Positions 24,568 to 36,470 of a stretch of 64,000 nt of DNA are shown here, piece by piece. Source of the stretch: Patiria miniata. Lineage: Eukaryota; Echinodermata; Asteroidea; Valvatida; Asterinidae. The position numbers and the translations under genes were made by a program. Location: assembly GCF_015706575.1 (NCBI RefSeq), contig NW_024037067.1, positions 3,968,884-4,032,883 of the forward strand, read 5' to 3'. Position 1 is the stretch's first letter, and each line of letters opens with the position of its first letter. The notes under the pieces were generated by a model. The model saw only the letters and a list, made by a program, of their open reading frames with translations. It ran no database searches and was not told the DNA's origin.

Positions 24568-27384
24568 CCAATGGGTTAACTCACAGGTATCACTAATGAA
24601 ACTATACCAAAAATGGCTGCCAACTACCACTGACCAAAACTTTTATTTCTCCTTCAAACTACATGAACTTATAGATCTTAACTGTTGGTTTCAAATCATG
24701 TTATATCTATTCATTATGAAACTTCAGTCAAAGTAAAACAAGAAACAAACCTCAGTTTAACAAGAACTTGAGAAAACTTCAATAGATCTCTTGAAAATCT
24801 GCTGACTATATCTGCTCAACATCATTGTCTAAATACCTCTTTATGTATTCCACCAGAGACAGATGTGAGGCGTCAGAAACACTCTGGTAGGAAATTTATT
24901 TGCATCCAGATGAAAAGAAATATCAAATATCTGAGGCATCCCTGGGGTGAAATATGCAAGGGTTGATCCTGGGCAAGGAATGCAGGAAGAAAGTTCAGCA
25001 AACAGTCACTGTAAAAGTTCAGCAGGCTAGTAGTAAGCAAGCTAGCATTTTGGACCAAAGTTCCTGACAAATGAAAAATTGGAAATCTCAATTGGAAATC
25101 TTGTACAAATAAGAAGACTGTGAGAAGACAGCACCGACAATGTTCATCTTGTCTTTGGGCCTCTGACATGAGCACCTTTGAGAAATCCTTGGTTTCTTCA
25201 CCAGAAAGTATGAAACTAAAGAATAAATACAAAAATTAATAATCCATGTACATGTACCTGGGGTATGTTCAAACTGCTCAAGTTTTATTACATTAATAAT
25301 AGGAAAAGAAGTCATGTTTCAAACAGAATTTTGGAGGAAGAAGTTTTCAACACACTGTCCCTAGTGGGGGCTCAAGGCAGGCAGTCAAGGGGCAAAACTA
25401 CAGACAGTAAATTCTGGTCACGCTGCAGCTGTTCTCAACAGGCCCTGTGAACTTGCTAAAATATTCCCTCCACTGGGGGCAGTTGTTAAAATATTCCCTG
25501 CACTAGGGGAACGGTTGTGAAAAACACCTTGAGCGTGACGCAGTAAATTGGGGGTATAATTTGCCCGGTATTTGGCAGGTTTTTGACTGGCCTCCCATGT
25601 GTTTGTGCAGGGGTGAAGACTACACAATGGAGAGTTGGAGACACTAGGTCTCCATCTTTGCAAACTGTTGTCTTTTGGATGGACCAAACTTTAGTGTAAA
25701 TTTAACAGTTCATTTGAGCGAGTGTTAAAGTGACATGATTGATGTCATTCCATTGCATGGCATTGATTGATTACGCACATGCTGCACATTTGAAGTGATA
25801 ACTGGCTATTATTTAAAGCCTGCATTTTTTCAAGCTTAACCCTTAAGTAGTGTATGCTGAAGGGATAAAGAGTGTACAGAATTGTGTCCTTTTCAAATGT
25901 TAGAAACATTATTCAATTCTGTCAACGTAATTTTGGGCTGTAAGAATCTGTCATATTCTGCTACCTCAAAAACGTTCCGAATCAAAAGCACTATGATTCA
26001 CTGATTCTCCAACATGCAAACCTTTAAATCTTACTTTCTTGAGGGTTTGCAGATATCAATTAATGAAGTTTTGTACAGGAATGTCAAATTGTTTGATTTT
26101 TTGTTTTGTTTCCCACACAGGATGCAAAGACTTTAAAAACAGGTGTCCTCTCAAATGTGCTCTTTCACCTGGGAGAATAATTTTTTCTTTTGACTTTTTT
26201 AGCACTCTCGTGAGAACCACTAACAATTATGCCCACTGGCATTCCTTGGCTTCAGACACCGTTTGAGGCTTATGTCTGGTACCCAGGGGCAGTGTGGATG
26301 TGTCATACATCATACAATGGATCACCAGACCGAACACTGCTGACTAAAGTTGCATTCGACCTAGTACAAAGTCTGAACTTGGCTTGTTTCAAACTTCATC
26401 TAAACTTTGAAAGAAAAATGTAAATGTACTTGCAATTCCCATGTACTTCTATGTGAACAATTGTTAAATGGGGGCTATATAAAAATAGATTGCTAAATCT
26501 TCAATAGAAGATAATTAATTTTTTCATTTAACAACAAAATCCACTCCTCCACCCCAGTTTACATGTATAGCCTGCAATTAATTCAACTGAGAAACAGGTT
26601 TTCGTGGATTGGCCGCCAGCCAGAATCTATAATTAGAGAACGCTGCTAATATGATAACATATTGCTGGCCGACTAACATGTAACCACAGTTGGTGTTTTG
26701 AACAAATTTCCAACACTAGTTACTCATTAAAATTCTACTTATCTATGCTGCCAGTACCAGTATCAGCCTGACTAATACGACTGATCACCACTTACGTGCA
26801 GTCTGAATGGGAAGTCATTTGAGTCACTTCCAGTAACTGCCATCTATAAACTCGGCCATATTCCCAAGCTAGCTTTCCACCTCTGTTTCTCATCTCCCTT
26901 ATAATATTCCTGGACTTTTCGCCGCCCGGAGGGAGACACTTCAGAACATGCCGCTTTGAATAATCAATGTGGATGGGGACACTATGGGCAGATTGCTACT
27001 TTATCTTCAACGCATGAGTAGCATCATCCATCTGATGGCTACTGAAAGATTCTTCGTGAAAGCTTGCCAGGCATGACCTACTAACACGTGTCTCGCTATG
27101 TAGACAGATCCCGGTTAATATATTTTCCGAATATTCAGCTTCTTGCTTTTATAATGCTATGTCCTCAGGATATACTAGGAATCTGTGGGAGACCTCCCCC
27201 TCCCTTAAAAAAAGGAACAAAGAACCCCCCTCACATAAAAAAACCAACAACAACACTGACGATGACAACAACAAACAACAAACTCCCAACTACATGTATA
27301 TTACTTTTGGGGAAATTTCGCACTGGAGCATTGAAAACGAATTTGGGATTTTGCCCTTCAACAACACGACTGTAGTACCCGCTG

Positions 27385-27480
27385 CTAAATGGTTAAAATG
27401 TCTACACAAGTAAGCAAGAGGTCTTGGGTTCGAGTCCACCCAGAGCAAGCTTGTGATTTTTTTTCTCACAACTAGTCAGT
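27385..27480 (+). mobile_element. tRNA-derived SINE fragment, family A, copy 2
   Basis: The B box GGTTCGAGTCC (27427-27437) and the following AGCTTGTGATTTTTTT match copy 1 at 3157. This copy has about 9 extra bases (CACCCAGAG) after the B box. The head (AATGGTTAAAATGTCTACAC) is a better match to a tRNA 5' half than copy 1 but is still degraded. Confidence 0.55.
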
Positions 27481-29111
27481 TTCCCTTTGTGTTTTTTTTT
27501 TAATAGAAAAAACACTAAATGTAATGTGCTTATAAAATTACTTGCAAAGGGTAACAACCGTATTAAATTTACATCACCGTGCTGCAAATTCCATCAATCT
27601 AATTTCAAATTCTAAGAAATTTGGGTCACGCAAGGCATACTCACACACACAAAATGTGTCAGCTTCATTGAAATTCATAAGCTGTCCCAGGGCCCATGCA
27701 TTATTCTCTTAAATATGAGCAAGTGTCATTTCTTTGAAGTAACAAGGGATTCCAGATGATTCTCTGAATAATAAATAGGGTTTTTTTTTAATCTAGGGTT
27801 CATCTGCAGCTTTGGTTTCAGGAAGGTTTAGGCCTGGAACTTTGAACCTAAATATAAGTCCATGTTTCACCTTTCAGAATATCAAATTATATACGTGAAG
27901 ACAAACTTTAGCATATAATCCCCTTTGGTTGAACATTTAGATGAAAATTATTTTGAGGCGAGTTGACTGCCAAATCAAGAGACGAAGACGAGGTTTCGAG
28001 AGAAAAATAAAACCCACAGACTCCTCAAGTTACATGCACCCATTTTTCCATTCTTCTTCCACAGTAGCGCAGACTAAATCCAATGTACATGTTAGTGCCT
28101 GGTTTTTTTTCTGACATTTTATTTTACTTTCTAGGAATGCTACAGTTATTAAATTAGGCCAAATATTGGATTCCTCCCAATTCCATTAACACTCCGCCAA
28201 ATTCAATCAGCGACAAAGAAAGCAGATTTGGCTAAGTGCTCATTCAATTTAAGCAAAATACATTTTCACAGAATATAAATTTTTTTCACCTCAGATGTGG
28301 AGTCTGGCATGTTATTGAATTATGCGATGAGTGACCAAGCAAACTTGATTATCTTTTAGCGGGGTTATGTTCAACTCAAGTGTGGCATTCAGGTCTGTCA
28401 ACTCAAAAAAAAAAAAAAACCTAAAAAAAAACACCTACTCTATAAATGTCATCAATATCATTTGAGAAATGCAAACATCATTCTACTTTATCAAATTAAT
28501 CAATCAAAATTGATTTTTTTTTTTTAACTGGACAATTTTTCATATTGATCTTTAAATAAAAAAAAGCTTTGTACAAAGGGTTTGTAAGAAAAACGTCTGG
28601 CCGACTTTTTGGCCCGAGGGAAAATAATTTCCCAAAGAAATTCTGTTGTTCAGGTTTCATGTATATGACTTTGTAGTGTTGATATTGTTCATTTTGGATC
28701 ACTGAGTTCGAATGCGGTTTTCTGATTTTGTGTCACAATACATTATTGGATTTGTGTCAGTTGGAGAATGGGCTATTATCCCGGCGTTATGTATGGGGAT
28801 TTTCATCTCGAAAAAGTGCGTAATGGTTGTATGTTTTGCAGGAAAAGAGTCAGGTGAATCAGAGGTCTTTGTGAGGCAACTAAGGTCAAGGAAAACACGT
28901 GTAATTTTTCTTTAGTGAGCAGTTGGAGTTCTTTCTCTGTGTTTCATCGGTAGAAGCCCAGCAGGCATTTTTGGTCGGTTTAACGTCTATTTGACGTCAG
29001 ATTCCGACCAACTCCGACGTTGTTTTTTGGTTGCCGTCGTGGTTGTAAGTGTAAGTTTTTTAGACGTTGAAAACCTGACCAAATTCTAACGTCGGTATGT
29101 GGTCAAAATTA

Positions 29112-29420
29112 TGACGTCAGTCTGACCATGATTAACTGCTAATCCTGACCGAAATATAACGTCTGTATATAGTCAAATTATGACGTCAGTCTGACCATGA
29201 TTAACTGGTAATCCTGACCGAAACCTAACGTCCGTATATAGTCAAATTATGACGTCAGTCTGACCATGATTAACTGGTTACATGGACGTCGACAGGACGT
29301 CAGATTGTTGGTTGAATTTAGGTCAGAATATGGTTGAAAGTGAACGTTATTTAGACGTCGAAAACCTGACCGAAATCTAACGTCCGAATATAGTCAAATT
29401 ATGACGTCAGTCTGACCGTG
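29112..29420. repeat. About 69-bp direct repeats in the left arm
   Basis: The word TGACGTCAGTCTGACC recurs at 29112, 29181, 29250 and 29402. The first three are exactly 69 bp apart and the intervening sequence (ATGATTAACTGGTAATCC, TAACGTC, TATAGTCAAATTA) is nearly identical. The last copy is offset by insertion of unrelated GACGTC-rich sequence. Confidence 0.85.
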
Positions 29421-29620
29421 ATTTGACTGGTTATATAGACGTCGACAGGACGTCGCGGTTGAAGTTATTTAGACGTCAAAAAAATGACCACATTATAACG
29501 TCTGAGTGAGGTCAAAATTGACGTCTATCTGACCGTCGTAATAACGTCCTTTCAACGTTCGGATTTCATGGTTGAAGTTAGGTCAGTACATGGTTGCAAA
29601 TGTAATTTTTGTAGACGTTG

Positions 29621-29793
29621 AACACTGTTATTTAGGTTGTGTAAAAATCAAACGGTTATGTACTATATGAACCTAGCAACCTGTTGTGTAAACTGTTGTT
29701 TACACAACAGTGTAAAAATATTACACAACTTGTTCAATTTTTTACATAACTGGTGGCTAGGTTCACATAGTACACAACCGAAATAACAGTGTT
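29621..29793. mobile_element. Nested palindromic MITE inside the large element
   Basis: A 173-bp fold-back. The outer arms are AACACTGTTATTTAGGTTGT (start) and ACAACCGAAATAACAGTGTT (end), inverted repeats with one mismatch. Pairing resumes inward (ACTATATGAACCTAGC against GCTAGGTTCACATAGT) after an 18-bp insertion in the left arm. The centre has another palindrome (TGTTGTGTAAAC against GTTTACACAACA). It lacks the GACGTC motifs of its host, so it looks like a later insertion. No convincing target duplication is seen. Confidence 0.7.
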
Positions 29794-30013
29794 AAGTTTT
29801 CTAACTTTAGTTAATAGTCAAAATAGTGGCGTCAGTCTGACAGGTTTAAACAATGGCAATTAGACGCTTCAAATGTTCAATGTTGATGGGCCGATCAATT
29901 TTGACATCAGATTTCATTACCACAGTTCAACTTAATTTGGACATGAAATAAAAAAAAAAGTAGACGTCGGTCTGAGCCTTTGAATCAAACACTGAATCAC
30001 AATCATCACAGAC

Positions 30014-30109
30014 ATGATCTCTAATCTCTTTCGTGAATATTTGTGCAGGTATGGAAGACATCAGGCGGTCGATGTTGATCCTGATGGTGCATGGTGCCAC
30101 GTAAAGTAG
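30014..30109 (+). CDS. Short ORF (31 codons) in the core of the large element, function unknown
   Basis: ATG to TAG. The C-terminal half reads YGRHQAVDVDPDGAWCHVK, which has balanced composition unlike the surrounding low-complexity frames. Just upstream of this part is TATTTGTGCAG, a plausible splice acceptor at 30048, so it might instead be the last exon fragment of a captured host gene or of a decayed transposon gene. I do not recognise a domain. It could equally be a chance frame. Confidence 0.2.
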   Translation: MISNLFREYLCRYGRHQAVDVDPDGAWCHVK

Positions 30110-31478
30110 GGCTTAGGTAGTGTATTCGTCTCCCTCAACTGACCAAAGCAGAGAGCTGGAAAAGGGGGGGAAAATGAACAACATTTTCAATTTTCTTGAA
30201 TACCAACACATTTTTAAAATAATGATGACTCGTAAATAATTAAAAAAAAGTTTAATTTTCAGAAATCCGAAATAAGTATTAAAAATAGTTCTTATGAAGA
30301 AGACAAGTCGAAGCATAGGCCTATTTTAAGTCTAATGGGCAATTTCATGCGATTCTAAGAAACGAATACTGAAATTAATTAATGAACATTTTATAATTGC
30401 AAGCACCGTAACTTTCTTAATAATTATAAAAAAATAATTAACATTTATTTAGCACTTCATACGCCGTGGTATTAACAAAACATGACAAAGGCCTAGAGTA
30501 CACAACAAAAGAAAAGTGGCATAATGTATCGTCATACGTGATTCCCAAACTCTGAACACTTTTAAAACTAGACTGAAAACGTATCTGTATCAAAATATCT
30601 GTAAAAAATAAAAAGAGACATTCCGATCGTTTGAGTTGGGCCGGATGCGGAATATGTTGCGGTGCAGTTAAATTCACAATAAATTGAATATTCTAAATCT
30701 TCAATCAACACAGTATGTGTGGGAAACTCGTCTCATGTTGAAATATACTTTAAAATGACCTCATTTTTCCTAGGCCTAAATACAGATTGGACATGATGAT
30801 GGAAAGCGGGCAGAACATGCATGACTGCTGATTACTTAGGATTTTCTACTTCTTCAATGTTTAAATAAAGGGCACCGTTAGTGTAACTTTGTTTTTAAAA
30901 TAAGAAATGACAATAGCATCCAATATGTCTAGTCTTACATTAACAACTTTCTACAGTGAAGTTAAGGTACTTTCCATAAAATTTTAATGTTACAACTGAC
31001 ATGACTGATAGGGAACATAATATAGATATAATAGAGATACAATTTCCAAACTATTGACCTTCAAAGAAATTGCAAATCTCTAACTCGGAAACATTTGCGT
31101 TTGAAACTTACCATTTTCAGACGTTGCAAAATCAGATCATCTTGATTGCGGTTCAATCGAAATCTTGACTTGTGCTTGTCCTATACATCTTGATATGTCG
31201 TATCTTGACTTGAAGTTAAGATTTGGGGTGGGAACATCTCCAATGTTAACAGTACTCCATCGCAGAACCAAATCTTGACAATATTGTTGAAAGGTACACA
31301 AAACTTGTTCATTTTGGGCCAAAACGTCTCTTCCCAAAGCTGCTTCAGTTGTGACTGTTGTTTTAACGGATATTCAAACTGGCCAGAGTCGTACAGTAGT
31401 GGAGTTCGTTGGAATGCAAGAGGTCACACACAGGGCATACATATGCTTACGTGTAATACGTTTGGGCTATACGGTTTT

Positions 31479-31532
31479 CGCGCGCGCGGCACTTGGCTCT
31501 AGGCCAAGACAATTATAATTGGCGCGCGCCGC
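31479..31532. repeat. CG-rich inverted repeat in the element core
   Basis: CGCGCGCGCGGC near 31479-31490 pairs with GCGCGCGCCGC near 31522-31532, with an inner pairing of CTTGGC against GCCAAG. The alternating CG runs could form Z-DNA or a cruciform. Such CG runs are exceptional in this AT-rich window. Confidence 0.65.
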
Positions 31533-31637
31533 AGCTAAGTGAAAAAGTCGTCAAAACGGGCGATATATTTTGGTTGAAACAATGATGATAACGACAGGAC
31601 ATCAATTTTATAACCATCAGCTAGCTGACCACAATTC

Positions 31638-32830
31638 AACGTCTTTTTTAGTCATTCAAATTAATAAGGCGTCCGATAATTTCGTTTGGGAATTACGACG
31701 TTGCACATGAATTCGTTAATGACTTTTTTTTTTTATTAAGTGAAAAACGGACGTTATGTTTTGGTCGAAACCATAACACACTATCGACGTAATGTAAATA
31801 ACCAACAGCCGACCACGATACAACGTCATTTTTGAGTTGCTGAAAAGACCGTCAGAAAACGGACGTTATATTTTGGGTAAAACCATGACATAACGATATT
31901 GTAACAATCCACTGACCAGAAATCAACGTCGTTAATTGATTCGTTGAAATGACGTTAGAAAACAGACGTTATATCATGGTTGAAAACATGACCTAATAAC
32001 GACGTCAAATATTATAACCAGCAGCCGACCACAATTCAACGTCGCTTTTTAAGATGTTGAAATGACGTCAGATAATGGACGTTGTGTTTTGGATGAAAGC
32101 ATGACATAAGTGCGACGTCAGTTATTATAACCAACAGCCAACCAAAATACAACGTCGATTTTGAGTCATTTGAACGACGTTAGAAAACGAACGTAATATC
32201 ATGGTTGAAAACATGACTTAATAACGACGTCAAATATTATAACCAGCGGCCGACCATAATCCGACGTCACTTTTTGATTCGTTGAAAAAAAAGTAAAAAA
32301 CGGACGTTATATTTTGGGTAAAAGCATGACATAATAACGACGTCATGTAAAATAACCAGCAGCCGACCACAATACAACGTCATTTTTGAGTCGCTGAAAA
32401 GACGTCAGAGAACGGACGTTATATTTTAGGTAAAGCCGTGACTTAATAATGACGTTAAATATTTTAACCATCAAACGACCAGAAGTCAACGTCGTTATTT
32501 GATTCGTTGACACGACGTTAGAAAACGGACGTAAAATCATGGTTAAAAACATGACCAAATAACGACGTCATATATTATAACCAGCAGCCGACCATAATTC
32601 AACGTCACATTTTGAGTCGTTGAAAAAACGTCAAAAACGGACGTTGTATTTTAGTTAAAAGCATGACATAAGTACGACGTCGGATATTATAACCAACTGC
32701 CAACCACAATTCAACGTCGTTTTTTGAGTTGTTGAAACGACGTTAGAAAGCAAACGTCATATCTTGGTTGAAAATATGACAGAATTGCGACGTCGCGAAA
32801 GGAAACACAAAAATAACAATAATACAACGT
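31638..32830. repeat. 113-bp tandem array with higher-order organisation (right arm)
   Basis: AACGTC (or GACGTC) phase marks fall at 31822, 31925, 32038, 32151, 32263, 32376, 32488, 32601 and 32713, giving spacings of 103, 113, 113, 112, 113, 112, 113 and 112. An earlier degenerate unit starts at 31638. Each unit carries a TGA(G/T)TCGTTGAAA-like word, a GACGT(C/T)AGAAAACGGACGT-like word, a GCATGACATAA-like word and an AACCAGCAGCCGACCA-like word. Unit types differ in the middle (TATTTTGGGTAAAAGC against ATCATGGTTGAAAACA), largely alternate, and the series appears to restart after five units. Confidence 0.85.
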
Positions 32831-33484
32831 TGTTTTTCAGGCCGTTGTAAAGACGTTGACAAAACAACGTCATACCATGGTTGAAATTACGTTATGTAAT
32901 ATTCCCGACCAAATTCCAACTACATTTCGACGTTGTTGTTATGTAAAATTCTGACGTTAAATTGTCGACATTAAAGCAACGTCCGGCAGACGTTATAATG
33001 ACAACGTCGTCTTTTGGTCGACTAAAACAACGTTAATTTTCGGTTATGTATGGTTGATCCGACGTTGCGACCATAATACAACCATTAAACAACGTCAGTC
33101 TGACGGTCGGTGCCTGCTGGGAAGAAACAGGATTTGTACAAATTTTCTCTTTACTTGACTGCGCACCGGCTGAGAGGTACACCATAGTGCACGCTGGCAA
33201 TATTATCCATCAGTCAATGGATTGTTATTCTGGTTTTTCCTTTTCTTTTCAAATTTGTCGACTGGCAACTTTGGTGTTGTTCAGACAACCCATTCATGGC
33301 ACCATGCTAGGCGTCCGGATATTACATACAACTGCTTCATTTAACCACATGAAAAAAAAGGCCGACATTAATACATAAAACGTTATGTATTTCGCAATGA
33401 ATCTCAATAAAACTGTTTACAATGCTTTCTTTTCAGGCACTGTACTGGTTCATTTTGCAAGCTGGGAGATTCTTTAATTGAAAT

Positions 33485-33590
33485 CAGTGTTTCCTGAAAA
33501 CGTTAATATCAACCAAGAGTTTTTTTTAAGCTTGGAGAATAGAATTTCAGTGTTTCCTGAAAACATTAATAGCAACCAAGAGTTTTGTTT
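33485..33590. repeat. 63-bp tandem duplication
   Basis: CAGTGTTTCCTGAAAACGTT at 33485 is repeated at 33548 with one change, and both are followed by AATA-CAACCAAGAGTTTT. There are two copies only, partly diverged at their 3' ends. Confidence 0.8.
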
Positions 33591-34587
33591 AAAATTCACA
33601 CCCTCTCATACATAAGTTTGATTCAAAGGCTCAAAGAATGACACCACACATTGATGCAACATCTCCTGGAGTTTCAGATCCACTGGGAATTTGTACCCCC
33701 AAAAAATGAAACATGTTTGATTTGTTAAAGTAACTGTGAGACTGGACCGCCTCAGTGACTTTCTCCCCACGAGTTCCGTTTGGCTTCCGCAATATTGACT
33801 CCTGAAAAAGTCCAAGTGTTTGTACCTTAGAAAATGCACAAGATTTCCTTAAATGAAACACTCTTGAACTGTTGAGCATAAATATATTTGCTTTGTTTTG
33901 TTCGTAATTTGTGGCATCAGCACCCCCTCCGGGATTCCCGCCCCACGAGACCTGTTTGGGTTTCACGCCCGGTTCTGCCCCATTTCAACATCCGTGCTTA
34001 GAAAGTTGGCACCAAGTTTGGCACCAGCAGAACCCCCTGCAGAGAGCACGAACAAAAAAAAACCCTTTACCCCGAGTTAAGCAAGAGTCAGACTGCTGAG
34101 CGCTACCGAACGTCTGAAAAAGCAAACTTGGGGATGTGTGAAACTCCCTGACCATGAAATTCATATGTTTGCTGTGCAAACAACCACGGGAAGTGCAAAT
34201 ACGTGGAGTCATCTTTTGGAATGCTGTGTGGAGGTGGAACTGATTCAGCTACAGAGAAGTGACAACAGATTGACTTCACACACATACAATGACGCAAGAA
34301 GCACTAAAATTTACTAAATTTTGTGCATATTTAAGCAACAACTGGTCTTACTTTAGATGCATTTTTTTTTAAATTGGAGAGATGTTCTCTTGTTATGAAA
34401 GGGTGAAATCACTCCCTGAAATTGTAGATTAGAAATTTACTCTGTAAGACCGAAAAAAAATAATGAAAAGAGGGAGATTAACAAGGCGGCCTTTATAATT
34501 CAATCAAAAGACTGAATTTCCACTTTTGGGAATTACAGTAATTGTTTTGCCCTCCACTAAATTATTTTGAACTAGTAACTTGAATGA

Positions 34588-34590
34588 CCA

Positions 34591-34629
<39 letters not shown>

Positions 34630-34749
34630 GGGGGTTGCAGAGTGGGCACCCCCGGCAGTGACCAGTTTTAGAGCCCTTCTGCCCCCACGGCACACGATCC
34701 GCTCCCCCCCCCCCCCATACAGGCAGTAACCTCTCTGGATCCGCCCTTG
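34588..34749 (-). mobile_element. hAT-MITE remnant with a 38-G run
   Basis: The plus-strand right end reads GGATCCGCCCTTG (34737-34749), the terminal inverted repeat of the MITE at 50819-51145. Just inside is GGCAGTAACCTCTC, whose reverse complement is shared with the end at 48349-48441 (GAGGTTACTGCC). The left end is not recognisable: it runs into 38 consecutive G (34591-34628) followed by AGGGGG. The flanks show no matching 8-bp duplication. The length of the G run may be affected by sequencing error. Confidence 0.6.
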
Positions 34750-34839
34750 ATGAATTGTGAGGACTTTTGATTACGTGCTTTCAAATGTAATTACACAGCT
34801 GTGAGTGGCACTGGTTTTCATAAATGCATCACTGACATT

Positions 34840-35287
34840 ATTCACATCCGACTCCGAACTTTCATACTTGAAGTTAATTCGTTTAGTTGAATCACCTAAA
34901 CAGTAGTGTTAGAGGTGCCAACAATGTGCCAAAATGCGACATCGGTTAATTACCCATGTTCAAACATTCTGCGATTCCGAAAGTAAATCTTATCAAAACT
35001 AGTTTATCTTATTGAAATCGACTTCCTCTTATTCTCAATGTTAAATTAAGAGCGGGAAACGATATTCACATCCGACTCCAAACTTTCATACTTGAAGTTA
35101 ATTTGTTTAGTTGAATCACCTTCCCAGTAATGCTTGAGGTGCCAACAATGTGCCAAAATGCCACATCGGTTAATTACCAATGTTCAAACATTCTGTAATT
35201 CCGAAAGTAAATCTTATCAAAACTAGTTTATCTCATTGAAATCGACTTCCTCTTATTCTCAATGTTAAATTAAGAGCGGAAAACGAG
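34840..35287. repeat. 224-bp tandem dimer
   Basis: ATTCACATCCGACTCC begins at 34840 and again at 35064, exactly 224 bp apart. The two copies match along their full length with only a few substitutions, including ATTAAGAGCGG near each end. It is a recent local duplication with no coding content. Confidence 0.9.
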
Positions 35288-35534
35288 AAGTCAGCAAAAC
35301 TCCCACGAGATCTGAAGATCAGTCATCTTTCGACCTTAAAAAAAGTACAGCATTTCCATACTTTCAGAGGAATCAATTAGAGAGAATAATTTGTTGTTTT
35401 AGGGGAGGGGAAGAGGTAATGTTCTGCTAATCTTTTCTGACGAGTGAAATGTAATTAGTTTCGATGAGTGGGAGCTAGGAAGTACGCAAGCCAACAATTC
35501 TGAAATGTTCCAGATTTTGAAAAAGTTTTAAGAT

Positions 35535-35589
35535 GGGGATGGGGGAGCGGGGGGAGGGGAAGGGGAGGGGGAGGGGGAGGGTTAGGGGG
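35535..35589 (+). repeat. G-rich tract with G-quadruplex potential
   Basis: About ten runs of four to six G are separated by one to three bases (GGGGATGGGGGAGCGGGGGG, then repeated AGGGG, then GTTAGGGGG). The spacing fits intramolecular G-quadruplex formation on the plus strand, which is the non-transcribed-template sense relative to the minus-strand netrin transcript; the RNA would be C-rich. Confidence 0.7.
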
Positions 35590-36470
35590 CTTGTTGCCGC
35601 CTAAAACAAGATGGCTTTCAGATGAAGTACAATTTTATGCTTAACTGCATTTTCATTCCCGCAGAGCTTTCCGTATTAAAGTTTAATTAAAATTAATTGT
35701 TACAGAGGGATGGGTGGCTTTTTTTTATTGCCCCACATGGTCAAGTTACAAAATAATTGGCATATGATTGTGAACTCAACACAATGAGTGTTTTTTTTTT
35801 GGGGGGGGTGAGAAATTTGTGAATACTTGAATAACTAGCTCCAGGAAAGGTAGTATAAGTCTGGACCTTTCTCACTGACTCAACTTCTGAAAGACTTTTC
35901 TATTTGAAGAAAAGAAATGGCCTGAAGGGTATGTGCAGCCAAGATATATTTGATGCTGAAAGCATGGTCAATCTGACAGAGGGAAAAAATTGATCGAACG
36001 CTCAGATCATTCTCTTAAAAAACAAATCAAAATCTTAATCCCCCATTCTCTCATCGTTCAAGTGTCATGACATGAGCTTCTTGTGTGATCTCGATTCCTT
36101 TCTCTTTGCCCAAGGATTGTAGTAAATATCAGGCCTCCAGAGGAATTCCTGAGTATCTCTGGCAGGCAAAACCTCTAGGGGAGGTTGTGTGCGGTCTCTT
36201 CAAACACAGACTCCGCTGCACAAAGCAATGGTTTTTACCACTTGGGAGGGCAGGCTATTTGCATTCATACAATTGAGCTCTGTGTACAGGTAGATATGTC
36301 TGTTAACTTCTATTCCTGGTGTAGGCCTGTACTTAACACATGGGCAATCCACGCTTCAGGTACATGCCAAGTTCAGTTGTCAGATATTGCTCCAAGTTTG
36401 GGCTGTTTGGGATGTGTTACATGCCTATTAAGAAGCATCTCCGCCAGCACTGTCACCAGCTCTGGGCATT

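Larger units (their letters stand above)
28957..33121. mobile_element. 4,165-bp non-autonomous DNA transposon with GACGTC-rich arms
   Basis: The ends are perfect 11-bp inverted repeats: CCCAGCAGGCA at 28957-28967 and TGCCTGCTGGG at 33111-33121. Both are flanked by AAG (28954-28956 and 33122-33124), consistent with a 3-bp target duplication. Just inside, both ends carry GGTCGG and GACGTC/AACGTC motifs. The left arm (to about 29960) has direct repeats of about 69 bp; the right arm (about 31638-32900) is a 113-bp tandem array. The central part (about 29980-31600) is unique. No frame resembling a transposase was found, so it must depend on a partner elsewhere. I cannot place it in a superfamily: three-base duplications occur in several groups. 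The motif density (AACGTC, GACGTT, TGACGTCA) is unlike all surrounding intron sequence. Confidence 0.8.

Noticed and set aside
24363..24630. Frames with repeated YYIVLHCIT
   Set aside because: Translation of the 10-bp array; the period of ten bases gives the 10-residue repeat in every frame.
28957..33121. CRISPR-like array from the regular 113-bp repeats
   Set aside because: The units are repeated along their full length without unique spacers, in an intron of an animal gene; this is a tandem repeat in a transposon.
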